Assembly (NCBI GenBank): GCA_934402515.1
Contig: CAKRTZ010000013.1
Location: 1-50,031 of the forward strand
Length of the DNA stretch: 50,031 nt
Source: an uncultured Lachnospiraceae bacterium
GTDB lineage: Bacteria; Bacillota; Clostridia; Lachnospirales; Lachnospiraceae
Direction: 5' to 3'
Shown here: piece by piece, positions 30,913-39,811 of the stretch
How the letters are laid out: the number at the start of each line of letters is the position of its first letter
How positions within the stretch are numbered: the stretch's first letter is position 1
Notes under the pieces: model-generated
The model's input: the letters and a program-made list of their open reading frames with translations, nothing else
What the model was told of the DNA's origin: nothing
Database searches by the model: none
Position numbers and translations under genes: made by a program

Positions 30913-31802
30913 GACTTGTCCAAATCCTCATGGGCTGCTGCCACCGTCCGGCGAATCAGTTCCTGTAACGGCTCTTTGTAAGAGCAGCCGCTTTTCTGTT
31001 CTATGATTTCCCGCAGGGCTTTTTCTGCAGACTCCTCGGTACAGTCTGCCAGTTCTGCGTTTCTCTCCGGGTCTTTTTCCAGATAAACCAGATACTCGAT
31101 ATTTCCTTCCGGCCCCTTGATGGGGGAAAATTCCAGATTTAAGATATGAAAGCCCACCAGATCTGCAAAATCCAGTATTTTGTGAACCACTTCCTCATGG
31201 ATTTCCGGTTCCCGTACCACACCTTTTTTGCCGACTTTCTCTCTTCCTGCCTCAAACTGGGGTTTAATCAGACAGACCATCTGTCCCCCATCCTTCAAAA
31301 GATTTCTGGCAGGCAGCAAAATTTTGGTCAAAGAGATAAAGGATACATCTACGGAGGCAAAATCCAGTTTGTCCGCAATATCCGCCGGTGTCATATAGCG
31401 GAAATTGGTCTTTTCCATGCAGACCACCCGCTCATCATTGCGGAGTTTCCAGGCAAGCTGTCCATGTCCCACATCCACAGAATAGACCTTCACCGCGCCG
31501 TTTTGTAACATACAATCCGTGAATCCGCCGGTGGATGCTCCGATATCCATGCAGACTTTTCCATCCAGGGTCAGCCCAAACCGGTTCATTGCCTTCTCCA
31601 GTTTCAGTCCACCTCTGCTCACATATTTCAAAGCAGTTCCCCTCACCTCGATATGCACCTTGGACTCATCGAAACTCGTTCCTGCCTTATCCTCTCTCTG
31701 TCCGTCCACAAAGACATCCCCTGCCATAATGACAGCTCTTGCCTTCTCTCTGGACTGTGCCAGTCCCTGCTTTACCAGCAGGACATCCAGCCGTTCCTTC
31801 AT
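30909..31802 (-). CDS. tlyA: TlyA family rRNA (cytidine-2'-O)-methyltransferase
   Basis: TlyA-type enzymes 2'-O-methylate rRNA in the ribosome. Residues 1-60 form an S4 RNA-binding domain (ERLDVLLVKQGLAQSREKAR). The rest is a Rossmann methyltransferase of the FtsJ type with DIGASTGGFTDCML, VYSVDVGHGQLAWKLR and the FISLTKIL and LIKPQFEAGREKV motifs. The annotation as haemolysin is historical. It lies 3 bp after the dxs stop and overlaps nadK. Confidence 0.92.
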   Translation of the reverse strand: MKERLDVLLVKQGLAQSREKARAVIMAGDVFVDGQREDKAGTSFDESKVHIEVRGTALKYVSRGGLKLEKAMNRFGLTLDGKVCMDIGASTGGFTDCMLQNGAVKVYSVDVGHGQLAWKLRNDERVVCMEKTNFRYMTPADIADKLDFASVDVSFISLTKILLPARNLLKDGGQMVCLIKPQFEAGREKVGKKGVVREPEIHEEVVHKILDFADLVGFHILNLEFSPIKGPEGNIEYLVYLEKDPERNAELADCTEESAEKALREIIEQKSGCSYKEPLQELIRRTVAAAHEDLDKS

Positions 31803-31805
31803 CGT

Positions 31806-33677
31806 CTATCCCTCTCGGTTCTCTACACTCATAATTTTCCGGGCAATGCTTTCCCCGTCCAGTCCCAGTTCTTTTTTCAGCAGATCCACATTACCATGCT
31901 CCACATAGGCATCGGGAATGGTCACAGCCAGCAGTTTTACAGGAAGTTCCTGTCTGTCTATGCTCGCCCGTACTTTCTCTCCATAACCGCCGCTTGCCAC
32001 ATTTTCTTCCATGGTGACAAATAAATGGTGATCTTTCGCTGCCTCTGCCAGCACTTCCTCGTCAATAGGTTTCACAAACCGGGCATTGACAATGGAACAG
32101 GGGATTCCCTGCTCTTTCAGCAGTTCCCGTGCTTCCAGGGCCGTTTTTACCATACTGCCTACGGCCAAAAGCACCACACCGGATTCCCGGCATATCCACT
32201 CTGCTTTTCCCAGTTCGATGGGTTCCCGATACTCCCGTAAACCGTCAAATGCTTCTCCCCTGGGGTAACGCACCGCAATGGGTGCCCCGAAATTCACCCC
32301 GAATTTCAACATATCCGAAAGCTCCCATTTATTCTTGGGAGCCATAATGTGCATATTGGGAATGGAGGACAGAAAGGACAAATCAAAAATTCCCTGATGC
32401 GTCTCTCCATCACTTCCCACCAGTCCTGCCCGGTCTATGGCAAAGGTTACCGGCAGATTCTGGATGCAGACATCATGTAAAATCTGATCATAGGCTCTCT
32501 GCAAAAAGGAAGAATAAATCGCCACAATGGGGCGCATGCCTCCCACTGCCAGACCAGCCGCAAAGGTCACTGCATGTTCCTCTGCAATTCCCACATCGAA
32601 AAATCGATCCGGAAAAATATTGTGGAATCGTTTCAGTCCCGTTCCATCCGGCATAGCTGCGGTAATTGCCACCACCCGTTCATCCCGCTGCGCCAGTTTC
32701 ACCATGACAGTGGAAAAAATATCCGTATAATTCGCCTTGGTTCTGGGATGTGCCGGTAAACCATTTTCAATTAAGAAAGGCTCTGTACCGTGAAACCGCG
32801 CCGGATGCCGGATAGCAGGCTCATAGCCTCTGCCCTTCTGGGTCATACAGTGGACAATCACTGCACCACGCACCCGCTTGGCATCCTTGAATGCCTGGAG
32901 CATCTCCGGGATATTATGTCCATCCACCGGTCCCAGATAAGTGATTCCCATATCCTCAAAAAACATGCCGGGAATCATCAGATGTTTCACGCCGGCTTTC
33001 GCACGGCGGATTCCCTGCACCATGCCGTCGCCGCCCTTATTCGGCAGGCTGCGGAGGGTATTGTAAACCCCCTCCTTTAAATCCAGATACTTGGTGGAAG
33101 TCCGGATATTATTCAGATATTTGGACATGCCCCCCACATTCTCGGAGATGGACATGTTGTTGTCATTTAAAACAATGATAAAGTTTTTTTCCAGCTTGGA
33201 GGCATTGTTTAACGCCTCATAGGCCATGCCTCCGGTGAGGGCACCGTCACCGATGACCGATACCACCGTGTAATCTTCTCCCCGGATATCCCTGGCTTTC
33301 ACCATGCCCAGTCCTGCAGAAATGGATGTAGAACTGTGACCGGTATCAAAGCTGTCACAATCGCTCTCTTTCCGTTTCGGGAAGCCGCTCATGCCTCCGA
33401 ATTTGCGCAGGGTATCAAAGCCTTCCCGTCTGCCGGTGAGCAGTTTGTGGGTGTAGGATTGATGTCCCACATCCCAGATAATCTTATCCTTGGGAAGATC
33501 CAGTGACAAATGTAAAGCCATAGTCAACTCCACCGTACCCAGGTTCGGTCCCAAGTGTCCCCCGGTGACACTGATTTTCTCAATGAGAAACTCCCGGATT
33601 TCCTGTGCCAGTAACCCGTAATCTTCTTTCTCTATGAACTTGATGTCATTTGCCTTTTGTATTTGTTCTAACAGCAT
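31806..33677 (-). CDS. dxs: 1-deoxy-D-xylulose-5-phosphate synthase
   Basis: Dxs condenses pyruvate and glyceraldehyde-3-phosphate, the first step of the MEP isoprenoid pathway, with thiamine diphosphate. The 623-residue protein has HLGPNLGTVELT near the start, the TPP motif SVIGDGALTGG with the NDNNMSISENVG partner, then the transketolase pyrimidine domain (DRAGLVGSDGETHQG) and C-terminal domain. It sits directly downstream of ispA, so both supply prenyl diphosphates, for instance for undecaprenyl phosphate. Confidence 0.97.
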   Translation of the reverse strand: MLLEQIQKANDIKFIEKEDYGLLAQEIREFLIEKISVTGGHLGPNLGTVELTMALHLSLDLPKDKIIWDVGHQSYTHKLLTGRREGFDTLRKFGGMSGFPKRKESDCDSFDTGHSSTSISAGLGMVKARDIRGEDYTVVSVIGDGALTGGMAYEALNNASKLEKNFIIVLNDNNMSISENVGGMSKYLNNIRTSTKYLDLKEGVYNTLRSLPNKGGDGMVQGIRRAKAGVKHLMIPGMFFEDMGITYLGPVDGHNIPEMLQAFKDAKRVRGAVIVHCMTQKGRGYEPAIRHPARFHGTEPFLIENGLPAHPRTKANYTDIFSTVMVKLAQRDERVVAITAAMPDGTGLKRFHNIFPDRFFDVGIAEEHAVTFAAGLAVGGMRPIVAIYSSFLQRAYDQILHDVCIQNLPVTFAIDRAGLVGSDGETHQGIFDLSFLSSIPNMHIMAPKNKWELSDMLKFGVNFGAPIAVRYPRGEAFDGLREYREPIELGKAEWICRESGVVLLAVGSMVKTALEARELLKEQGIPCSIVNARFVKPIDEEVLAEAAKDHHLFVTMEENVASGGYGEKVRASIDRQELPVKLLAVTIPDAYVEHGNVDLLKKELGLDGESIARKIMSVENREG

Positions 33678-33687
33678 ATCTGCCCGC

Positions 33688-34593
33688 CTACTTTTCTCTC
33701 GTAATCAACCAGCTCACCAGTTGTTCCAGAAATTCGTTCCGCACATGTTTGCTCTGTAACAGAGAAAGTGCCTCTGCGGACATCCGCTCCACATCGGCTT
33801 TTGCCTGTTCCATCCCATGAATATGCACATAGGTCTGCTTATGATTTTTCTCATCGGAACCGATGGGTTTGCCCAGTACCTCCAGAGTGCTGGTAAGATC
33901 CAGAATATCATCCTGTATCTGGAAGGCGATTCCCACCTGATGTCCCACCAGTTCCATGGCTTTTATGTCTTCTTCTCCGGCGCCTGCCATCACGGCACCC
34001 ATCATCAGGGATGCCTCAATCAATGCGGAAGTTTTGCATTCATAGACGAAGGTCAGTTCTTCTTCAGAAAGGGTATGTTCCGCTTTTTCAGCCTCCACAT
34101 CCACCACCTGACCGCCGATCATTCCGTAAACTCCTGCCTTGTGGGCAAAAATCCTACACGCCTTCAACACCCGCAGAGGATCTGCTCCCGGCTGTCCTGC
34201 TGCAGATAGTGCCGTTTCATAAGCGAAATTCAGCAGAGCATCTCCTGCCAGAATCGCCATTGCCTCCCCGTAAGCCACCCAGGTGGTCTTTTTGCCCCGG
34301 CGATACTCGTCATTATCCATCGCCGGAAGGTCGTCATGCACCAGAGAATAGGTGTGGAGCATTTCCATGGCCGCCATCAGCGGTTCGATAGGTGCTGTGG
34401 GAGCCTCCGTCCCTGCAAACATCCGGTAAGCCTCCAGCATCAGCATGGGACGAAGCCGTTTGCCTCCCACCATAACACTGTAATCCATGGCATCCAGTAC
34501 CGTCTTCTGAAATCCCTCCTGTTTCGGGAGTGTATCCTCTAAGATCTTTTCAATACAGGAAACCCGTTCCTGCAACTGTTCCTCAAAATTCAT
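33688..34593 (-). CDS. ispA: Polyprenyl synthetase (farnesyl/geranylgeranyl diphosphate synthase)
   Basis: IspA elongates allylic diphosphates with isopentenyl diphosphate. The first Asp-rich motif is in HDDLPAMDNDEYRRGK and the second in QIQDDILDL; GGKRLRPML lies upstream of the first. The 301-residue length fits farnesyl diphosphate synthase; chain length cannot be read with confidence. The frame opens at a GTG (34602), but the ATG at 34593 (MNFEEQLQ) has a better placed purine-rich site. It overlaps the end of xseB. Confidence 0.93.
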   Translation of the reverse strand: MNFEEQLQERVSCIEKILEDTLPKQEGFQKTVLDAMDYSVMVGGKRLRPMLMLEAYRMFAGTEAPTAPIEPLMAAMEMLHTYSLVHDDLPAMDNDEYRRGKKTTWVAYGEAMAILAGDALLNFAYETALSAAGQPGADPLRVLKACRIFAHKAGVYGMIGGQVVDVEAEKAEHTLSEEELTFVYECKTSALIEASLMMGAVMAGAGEEDIKAMELVGHQVGIAFQIQDDILDLTSTLEVLGKPIGSDEKNHKQTYVHIHGMEQAKADVERMSAEALSLLQSKHVRNEFLEQLVSWLITREK

Positions 34594-34786
34594 CCAAATC
34601 ACCCGCTTCGTTTAAGCTCAGTACTTTCTTTTCCACCATATCGATCTTGTCATGGCAGGACTTCAGCAGACGCATGCCTTCCTCATATTTGGTAAAGGAA
34701 TCCTCCAGGCTGATGGAATCCGTTTCCAGGCTTTCCACTGTCTCCTGTAATTTCTTAAAGGTTTCTTCCAGATTCATTTCTTCCAT
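34583..34786 (-). CDS. xseB: Exodeoxyribonuclease VII small subunit
   Basis: XseB is the small helical subunit of exonuclease VII, which degrades single-stranded DNA. The 67-residue protein has the family pattern LEETFKKLQETVESLE followed by LEDSFTKYEEGMRLLKSC. GGAGG lies 9 nt before the ATG. It overlaps the xseA end by 32 bp and the ispA start by about 10 bp. Confidence 0.93.
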   Translation of the reverse strand: MEEMNLEETFKKLQETVESLETDSISLEDSFTKYEEGMRLLKSCHDKIDMVEKKVLSLNEAGDLDEF

Positions 34787-36002
34787 CCAAAGGCTCCTCC
34801 CATTTCATGCTCCGGGTTTCCTGCACCGTGGCATCAATCCGTCCGTTTCCCACATAGACGCAGATGGCATCTCCCGGTTTTACCTCAGTGATATCCTTCA
34901 GGGTTTTCCCATCCCCATAAGTGCTGTAGGAATAGCCCTGCTTTAATTTATCCAAAGGGGACAAGCCCTTTAATTTTTCAAAATACACATCCCATTCGTG
35001 TCGGCTGCCTGTCAGTCGGCGCTCCATGCTGCTTTGCAGCCGCTGCGCCAACTGTTTCATCTGGCTTCTTTGCTCTGTGAGTTTCCCCTGGGGACTGACA
35101 TGCTGTAACTGTAACTCGAGATTTCGATACCGCAGTCTGGCTGCCTCCAACCGGTTCTCCATACAGCGCATCAGCTCATCTTCACAACCATCCATGGTGA
35201 GAAGGAACTGATTCACATCATATACTGCCAGTTCTGCTGCCGCAGATGGGGTAGGTGCCCGTAAATCCGATACATAGTCGATAATCGTGGTATCCGTCTC
35301 ATGACCCACTGCAGAAATAATGGGAACACTGCAGTCAAACACTGCCTGTGCCACGATTTTTTCATTGAAAGCCCACAAGTCCTCAATGGAACCACCGCCT
35401 CGTCCCACAATCATCACATCCACACCCAGCCGTTCCAGTGCATGGATACCGTTGACCACGCTCTGCGCTGCCTGGTCGCCTTGGACGATCGCCGGGTAAA
35501 GAATAATCTGTACATAGGGGTTCCGCCTTGTGGTGATGTTGATGATGTCCTGCACAGCAGCTCCTGTGGGTGCTGTAACTACGCCCAGTTTCTGAATAAA
35601 ACGGGGAATGGGCTGTTTATATTCCGGGGCGAACATCCCCAGTTCTTCCAATTCTTCCTTTAAACGTTCAAAACGTTCATACAGTACACCGGCTCCATCC
35701 AACGCGATCTGCTTGGCATACATCTGGTATTTTCCGTCTCTCTCGTACACATCAATGGTTCCGAATACGATGATCTGCTGTCCTTCTTCCATGCGGAACT
35801 TCAGTCCCGCCCGGTTTCCGGCAAACATAACGCAGGCGATGGAACCCTTCTCATCCTTTAACGTAAAATAAATATGTCCCGAAGAATGATATTTGCAGTT
35901 GCTCACTTCGCCTTTAACGAAGATAGACTGCATCATAAAATCCTGCGTGAACATATTTTTGATGTAAGCATTTACCTGTGCGACTGTATAAACGTTTTGC
36001 AT
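34755..36002 (-). CDS. xseA: Exodeoxyribonuclease VII large subunit
   Basis: XseA is the catalytic subunit of exonuclease VII. Residues 1-100 form an OB-fold (YTVAQVNAYIKNMF, GEVSNCKYHSSGHIYFTLKD). The catalytic domain follows with GVVTAPTGAAVQDI, MIVGRGGGSIEDLWAFN and SAVGHETDTTIIDYV, then a long helical region. The frame opens four codons earlier, but GGGG lies 6 nt before the ATG at 36002 (MQNVYTVAQ). At 415 residues it is typical of the family. Confidence 0.95.
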   Translation of the reverse strand: MQNVYTVAQVNAYIKNMFTQDFMMQSIFVKGEVSNCKYHSSGHIYFTLKDEKGSIACVMFAGNRAGLKFRMEEGQQIIVFGTIDVYERDGKYQMYAKQIALDGAGVLYERFERLKEELEELGMFAPEYKQPIPRFIQKLGVVTAPTGAAVQDIINITTRRNPYVQIILYPAIVQGDQAAQSVVNGIHALERLGVDVMIVGRGGGSIEDLWAFNEKIVAQAVFDCSVPIISAVGHETDTTIIDYVSDLRAPTPSAAAELAVYDVNQFLLTMDGCEDELMRCMENRLEAARLRYRNLELQLQHVSPQGKLTEQRSQMKQLAQRLQSSMERRLTGSRHEWDVYFEKLKGLSPLDKLKQGYSYSTYGDGKTLKDITEVKPGDAICVYVGNGRIDATVQETRSMKWEEPLDGRNESGRNL

Positions 36003-36037
36003 TGCTTTCCCCATAACATTTATGTCTATGCTATTTG

Positions 36038-36433
36038 CTATGCAAATTTGGCTAAAACGCCATTCACAAATGCAGGTGATTCATCCTGTCCGAATTTCTT
36101 AGCCAGTTCCACTGCTTCATTGATGGCAACAGAAGCCGGGACGGTCTCGTCGTACAGAATTTCAAATACTGCCAGACGCAGGATGGTCAGTTCCACCTTG
36201 CCCATGCGCTCTGTGGTCCATCCGGATGCCTTCTCATTAATCTGCGCATCAATAGAGGGAAGAACATCCATGATCTTCCCATATTTTTCATCAATGTACT
36301 TCTGATCCTGCTCGGAAGCGGATTCTGTCTCTTCAAAAAACAGTTCTTTCTGCTCCGGCATATCTTCCGGTGCATTAAACTCCACGCGAAACAGCAGTTT
36401 AAAAATCTGCTCACGCAGTTGTCTTCTACTCAT
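36038..36433 (-). CDS. nusB: Transcription antitermination protein NusB
   Basis: NusB works with NusE/S10 in rRNA antitermination. The 131-residue all-helical protein shows SRRQLREQIFKLLFRVEF, ILRLAVFEILYDETVPASVAINEAVELAKKFG (abridged) and the end FVNGVLAKFA. The open frame reaches 36466 and overlaps the asp23 gene; ATG codons at 36436 and 36433 follow an AGGA and a GAGAGAG stretch, and the second was chosen as it gives the usual N-terminus. It sits between asp23 and xseA, as is common in Clostridia. Confidence 0.93.
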   Translation of the reverse strand: MSRRQLREQIFKLLFRVEFNAPEDMPEQKELFFEETESASEQDQKYIDEKYGKIMDVLPSIDAQINEKASGWTTERMGKVELTILRLAVFEILYDETVPASVAINEAVELAKKFGQDESPAFVNGVLAKFA

Positions 36434-36446
36434 CATCTCTCTCGTC

Positions 36447-36806
36447 CTATCTGTTCTGGGGAACATGTACTCCTGCGATGCGGATATTTACATTCGCCAC
36501 TTCTAAGCCCGTCATATTTTCAATTGCGCTCTGTACTTTGCTCTGCACCTTCTGACAGGTTGCAGGGATATTATAGCCGTACTCCATCATCACCGCCAAA
36601 TCTACATATACCTTCTTCTGGCTCATCTCAACCTTGACGCCCTTGGACAGTTTCTTCATGCCCACACGGCTCATCAGTTCGTTGGTGATGTTGCCTGCCA
36701 TTGCAGATACACCCTCTACCTCGGTGGCTGCCAGACCAGCAATCATTGCCACTACATCATCTGCAATCTTGACACTTCCGATATTTTCATCCAGTTCCTT
36801 TTCCAT
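36447..36806 (-). CDS. Asp23/Gls24 family envelope stress protein
   Basis: Asp23-family proteins are associated with envelope stress; a member before nusB (often called AmaP/YqhY-type) is universal in Firmicutes and YqhY has been linked to lipid metabolism. The 119-residue protein shows SVKIADDVVAMIAGLAATEV, GVKVEMSQKKVYVDLAVMM and GYNIPATCQKVQSKV. The frame opens at a GTG (36833), but the promoter -10 overlaps that codon and AAAGGTGG lies 8 nt before the ATG at 36806, so the shorter form is right. It is the first gene of a ten-gene operon. Confidence 0.9.
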   Translation of the reverse strand: MEKELDENIGSVKIADDVVAMIAGLAATEVEGVSAMAGNITNELMSRVGMKKLSKGVKVEMSQKKVYVDLAVMMEYGYNIPATCQKVQSKVQSAIENMTGLEVANVNIRIAGVHVPQNR

Positions 36807-36833
36807 CTGCTTTTCCACCTTTCCATTTATCAC

Positions 36834-36861
36834 ATTATATCAAACCCCTGTCACTTTGCAA
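36834..36861 (-). promoter_or_regulatory. Promoter of the asp23-nusB-xseAB-ispA-dxs-tlyA-nadK-argR-recN operon
   Basis: On the minus strand TTGCAA (36861-36856), 16 bp, TATAAT (36839-36834) with an extended TGA before the -10. The transcript would start near 36827, leaving a leader of about 20 nt before the asp23 ATG. Confidence 0.8.
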
Positions 36862-36871
36862 AGCCTTTTAT

Positions 36872-38119
36872 TTACGGAATCCATACCCCGATGGTACACT
36901 GGGCGCTGCTGTCATAATAGGCAAGTACCCCGTCCTTTGCATCCAGATAGGAAAAGACATTCTGCTTTGTCAACAGGTATTCCTTCATCTGCTCATAAAG
37001 CTGATGATCACTGCATTTTAAGGTAACCACGGCTTTGTCCTGCTGCACTGCCCTGTCGAACAACTGTTGCAGCTGCTCCGTGTCAATTTCAGTAAAATAA
37101 GCCCCTTCCCGCACATAATAATTGTCCCGCATGCTGTCGCATACCGGCATGGGAATCACATTGTCAATGCGGTGAGTCACCAGAAGCTGACTGGTGGTCA
37201 CCCCCAGATAATCATAATTCATGGTGGGAGTATCCGACTCCTCATAATCTCCGCTGCCTTCCTCCATCTGATAAGATGCGTCTCCCCAGGTGGGATCCAC
37301 ATAATACCAGCCGCCGTCCATCTGTACCAGATCCCAGGCATGTCCGTCACCATTCTCTACATAGCCTAATACCAGAGTTGCCTCCAGTCCTGCCTCCTGT
37401 ACCAGGTACTGTAAGGCCTTGGCGTACCCCTGACAGACGCTCTCCCCGTTTAAAAAGACGGAACAGATATTCTGGCTGTCCGGTGCATCCAGCTGATATT
37501 GTGTGTGTTCAATCACATATTCGTACAGATACTTGACCGTTCCGTAATCATCCATTCCTGCAGGCATCTGCTCAAAAATTGCATCCACCAGCGTCTCAAT
37601 TTTCTCCTGCCGCTCTGCAATTTCTTCTCCATCATAGATATAATTGCCGTGGAATGTAATCTGTGTGATCTCATTTCCGGTCTTGTACTTCGTATAGGTA
37701 TATCCGTCCACATAAAAGATCTCCGGATGATCATTCATCACACACTGAAACACTTTGGAAAGCGTGGTCTCGTCCACTGTTGACAGATCCGACTCCTGCT
37801 CCCTGTTTTCCAGTCCCTCCAGTATCTCGTCATATAATGTCTTCTGATCCACCGGCAGGGTATCATAGGCATAGCCGGTACGGTGACGCACCTGCCGCGG
37901 AACACCATTTTCCACTTCCGTCTCCTCTGCGGCAGCACTTTCCCTGTCCCAAAGTTCCTGTTCCTCCGGCAGTATTCCATCCGCAGAACTTTTCTCCTGT
38001 GTATTCTGTGGAAGTTCTTCCGTATGCGGATCACCTTTTCCGGTGACCCAGGTATAACTCAAAAGAATTAACGCACACAGTGACACCAGAACTGTGACGG
38101 AGACAAGCAGTTTCTTCAT
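36872..38119 (-). CDS. Transglutaminase-like cysteine protease family protein, membrane anchored
   Basis: The 415-residue protein has an N-terminal signal anchor (3-23), an acidic low-complexity linker (30-75), a helical middle part, and a transglutaminase-like domain. The putative triad is Cys229 (NGESVCQGYAKAL), His260 (GDGHAWDLV) and Asp275 (YYVDPTWGD). Members of this family often act on cell-wall peptides or serve as proteases; the substrate is unknown. AAAGGAG precedes the ATG and it follows prfC by 12 bp, so the two are cotranscribed, though I see no functional link. Confidence 0.82.
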   Translation of the reverse strand: MKKLLVSVTVLVSLCALILLSYTWVTGKGDPHTEELPQNTQEKSSADGILPEEQELWDRESAAAEETEVENGVPRQVRHRTGYAYDTLPVDQKTLYDEILEGLENREQESDLSTVDETTLSKVFQCVMNDHPEIFYVDGYTYTKYKTGNEITQITFHGNYIYDGEEIAERQEKIETLVDAIFEQMPAGMDDYGTVKYLYEYVIEHTQYQLDAPDSQNICSVFLNGESVCQGYAKALQYLVQEAGLEATLVLGYVENGDGHAWDLVQMDGGWYYVDPTWGDASYQMEEGSGDYEESDTPTMNYDYLGVTTSQLLVTHRIDNVIPMPVCDSMRDNYYVREGAYFTEIDTEQLQQLFDRAVQQDKAVVTLKCSDHQLYEQMKEYLLTKQNVFSYLDAKDGVLAYYDSSAQCTIGVWIP

Positions 38120-38131
38120 TCACAACTCCTT

Positions 38132-39727
38132 TTAGCCACGACCAAATTCAGACAGAACCAATCCCTTATTTCGATCCAGAACCATGCCCACACTCCAGGC
38201 ATTGACAAATAATAATAAAGGATTGCCCTTTAGGTCCATAATCTTCTTCATATCGGAGGTTCCGGTCAGTTTGTCCAGATCCACCTCCTCTTTATTTTCA
38301 ATCCAGCGGATATGCTCATAGGGCAGATTCTCCAATCGGATCTCCACATTATATTCATTCTCCAGACGGTACTTCAACACATCAAACTGCAGGACACCCA
38401 CTACACCTACAATGATCTCCTCCATACCGGAATTCACCTCCTGGAAGATCTGAATAGCACCCTCCTGGGCAATCTGGTTGATTCCCTTGACGAACTGCTT
38501 CCGCTTCATGGTATCGATTTGGCGGACCCTTGCAAAATGCTCCGGTGCAAAGGTAGGGATTCCCTCATACTGGAACTGATCCTTGGGACTGCACAGTGTA
38601 TCTCCAATGGAAAAGATTCCCGGATCGAACACACCGATAATGTCTCCGGCATAAGCTTCATTCAGGATTTTACGCTCATCTGCCATAATCTGCTGAGGCT
38701 GGGACAAACGCATCACTTTGCCGCTCTGGATATGTTTTACTTCCTTCTGGGCATCAAATTTTCCGGAACAGATACGCATGAATGCGATTCGATCCCGGTG
38801 CGCTTTATTCATATTCGCCTGAATCTTAAACACAAAGGCGGAAAATTCCTTTTCGGCAGGCTGAATCAGTCCGATATCCGCTTTTCTGGGAAGAGGCGGT
38901 GTCGCCATCTGTAAGAAATGCTGCAGGAAAATTTCCACACCGAAGTTGGTCAATGCAGAACCGAAAAACACCGGCGTCAGTTTACCGGCGCGCACCTCCT
39001 CTAAATCAAAGACGGCACTGGCACCATCTAAGAGTTCAATTTCGTCAAACAGTTTCTCCTTGGTTTCCTCCCCTACATAGCTCAACAGCTTGTCCTCATC
39101 ATCCAGGGCGATTTCTGTTGCCTCACCTTCCTTGGTTCCCTTCTCGGTGTCAGAATAGGTGATGACACAGGATTTCTGTCTGTCATACACACCCTTAAAG
39201 CCTTTTCCGGAACCGATAGGCCAGTTCATCGGACAGGTAGCGATACCTAACTCCTTCTCAATCTCGTCTAACAAGTCAAAGGTATCGTTGGCATCTCGAT
39301 CCATTTTATTGATAAAAGTAAAAATAGGAATACCACGCATTCCGCAGACCTTAAACAGTTTTCTGGTCTGAGCCTCCACACCTTTGGATGCGTCAATGAC
39401 CATCACCGCAGAGTCTGCCGCCATCAGAGTACGGTAGGTATCTTCTGAAAAGTCCTGATGTCCCGGTGTATCCAGAATGTTGATACAATATCCGTCATAT
39501 TCAAACTGTAACACAGAGGAGGTTACAGAAATACCTCTCTCTTTCTCGATTTCCATCCAGTCCGAAACCGCATGTCTGGCTGTCGCTTTTCCCTTTACGC
39601 TTCCTGCCAGGTTAATCTGTCCGCCATAGAGCAGGAATTTCTCCGTCAATGTGGTTTTTCCGGCATCGGGATGGGATATGATAGCAAAGGTTCTGCGCCT
39701 GTTAATCTCTTCCGTATAATTTGCCAT
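38132..39727 (-). CDS. prfC: Peptide chain release factor 3
   Basis: RF3 is the GTPase that recycles RF1/RF2 after peptide release. The 531-residue protein shows G1 HPDAGKTT (19-26), the RHAVSDWMEIEKERGISVTS switch-I region, G3 DTPGHQDF (86-93) and G4 NKMD (140-143), then domain II and a C-terminal domain. The sequence begins in the RF3 style (RRTFAIISHPDAGKTTLTEK) rather than EF-G. GGAGG lies 9 nt before the ATG. It has its own promoter in the gap after spoIIIAH. Confidence 0.96.
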   Translation of the reverse strand: MANYTEEINRRRTFAIISHPDAGKTTLTEKFLLYGGQINLAGSVKGKATARHAVSDWMEIEKERGISVTSSVLQFEYDGYCINILDTPGHQDFSEDTYRTLMAADSAVMVIDASKGVEAQTRKLFKVCGMRGIPIFTFINKMDRDANDTFDLLDEIEKELGIATCPMNWPIGSGKGFKGVYDRQKSCVITYSDTEKGTKEGEATEIALDDEDKLLSYVGEETKEKLFDEIELLDGASAVFDLEEVRAGKLTPVFFGSALTNFGVEIFLQHFLQMATPPLPRKADIGLIQPAEKEFSAFVFKIQANMNKAHRDRIAFMRICSGKFDAQKEVKHIQSGKVMRLSQPQQIMADERKILNEAYAGDIIGVFDPGIFSIGDTLCSPKDQFQYEGIPTFAPEHFARVRQIDTMKRKQFVKGINQIAQEGAIQIFQEVNSGMEEIIVGVVGVLQFDVLKYRLENEYNVEIRLENLPYEHIRWIENKEEVDLDKLTGTSDMKKIMDLKGNPLLLFVNAWSVGMVLDRNKGLVLSEFGRG

Positions 39728-39770
39728 TGTGCTGTTCCTCCATCAATTAAATATCACTTTCAACCTTTCT

Positions 39771-39799
39771 ATACTATCATATCCCTGCCCTTTGTGCAA
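39771..39799 (-). promoter_or_regulatory. Promoter of prfC
   Basis: On the minus strand TTGCAC (39799-39794), 17 bp, TAGTAT (39776-39771) with an extended TGA. It lies between the spoIIIAH stop and prfC and separates vegetative prfC from the sporulation operon upstream. Confidence 0.7.
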
Positions 39800-39811
39800 A
39801 GCATCATCTGC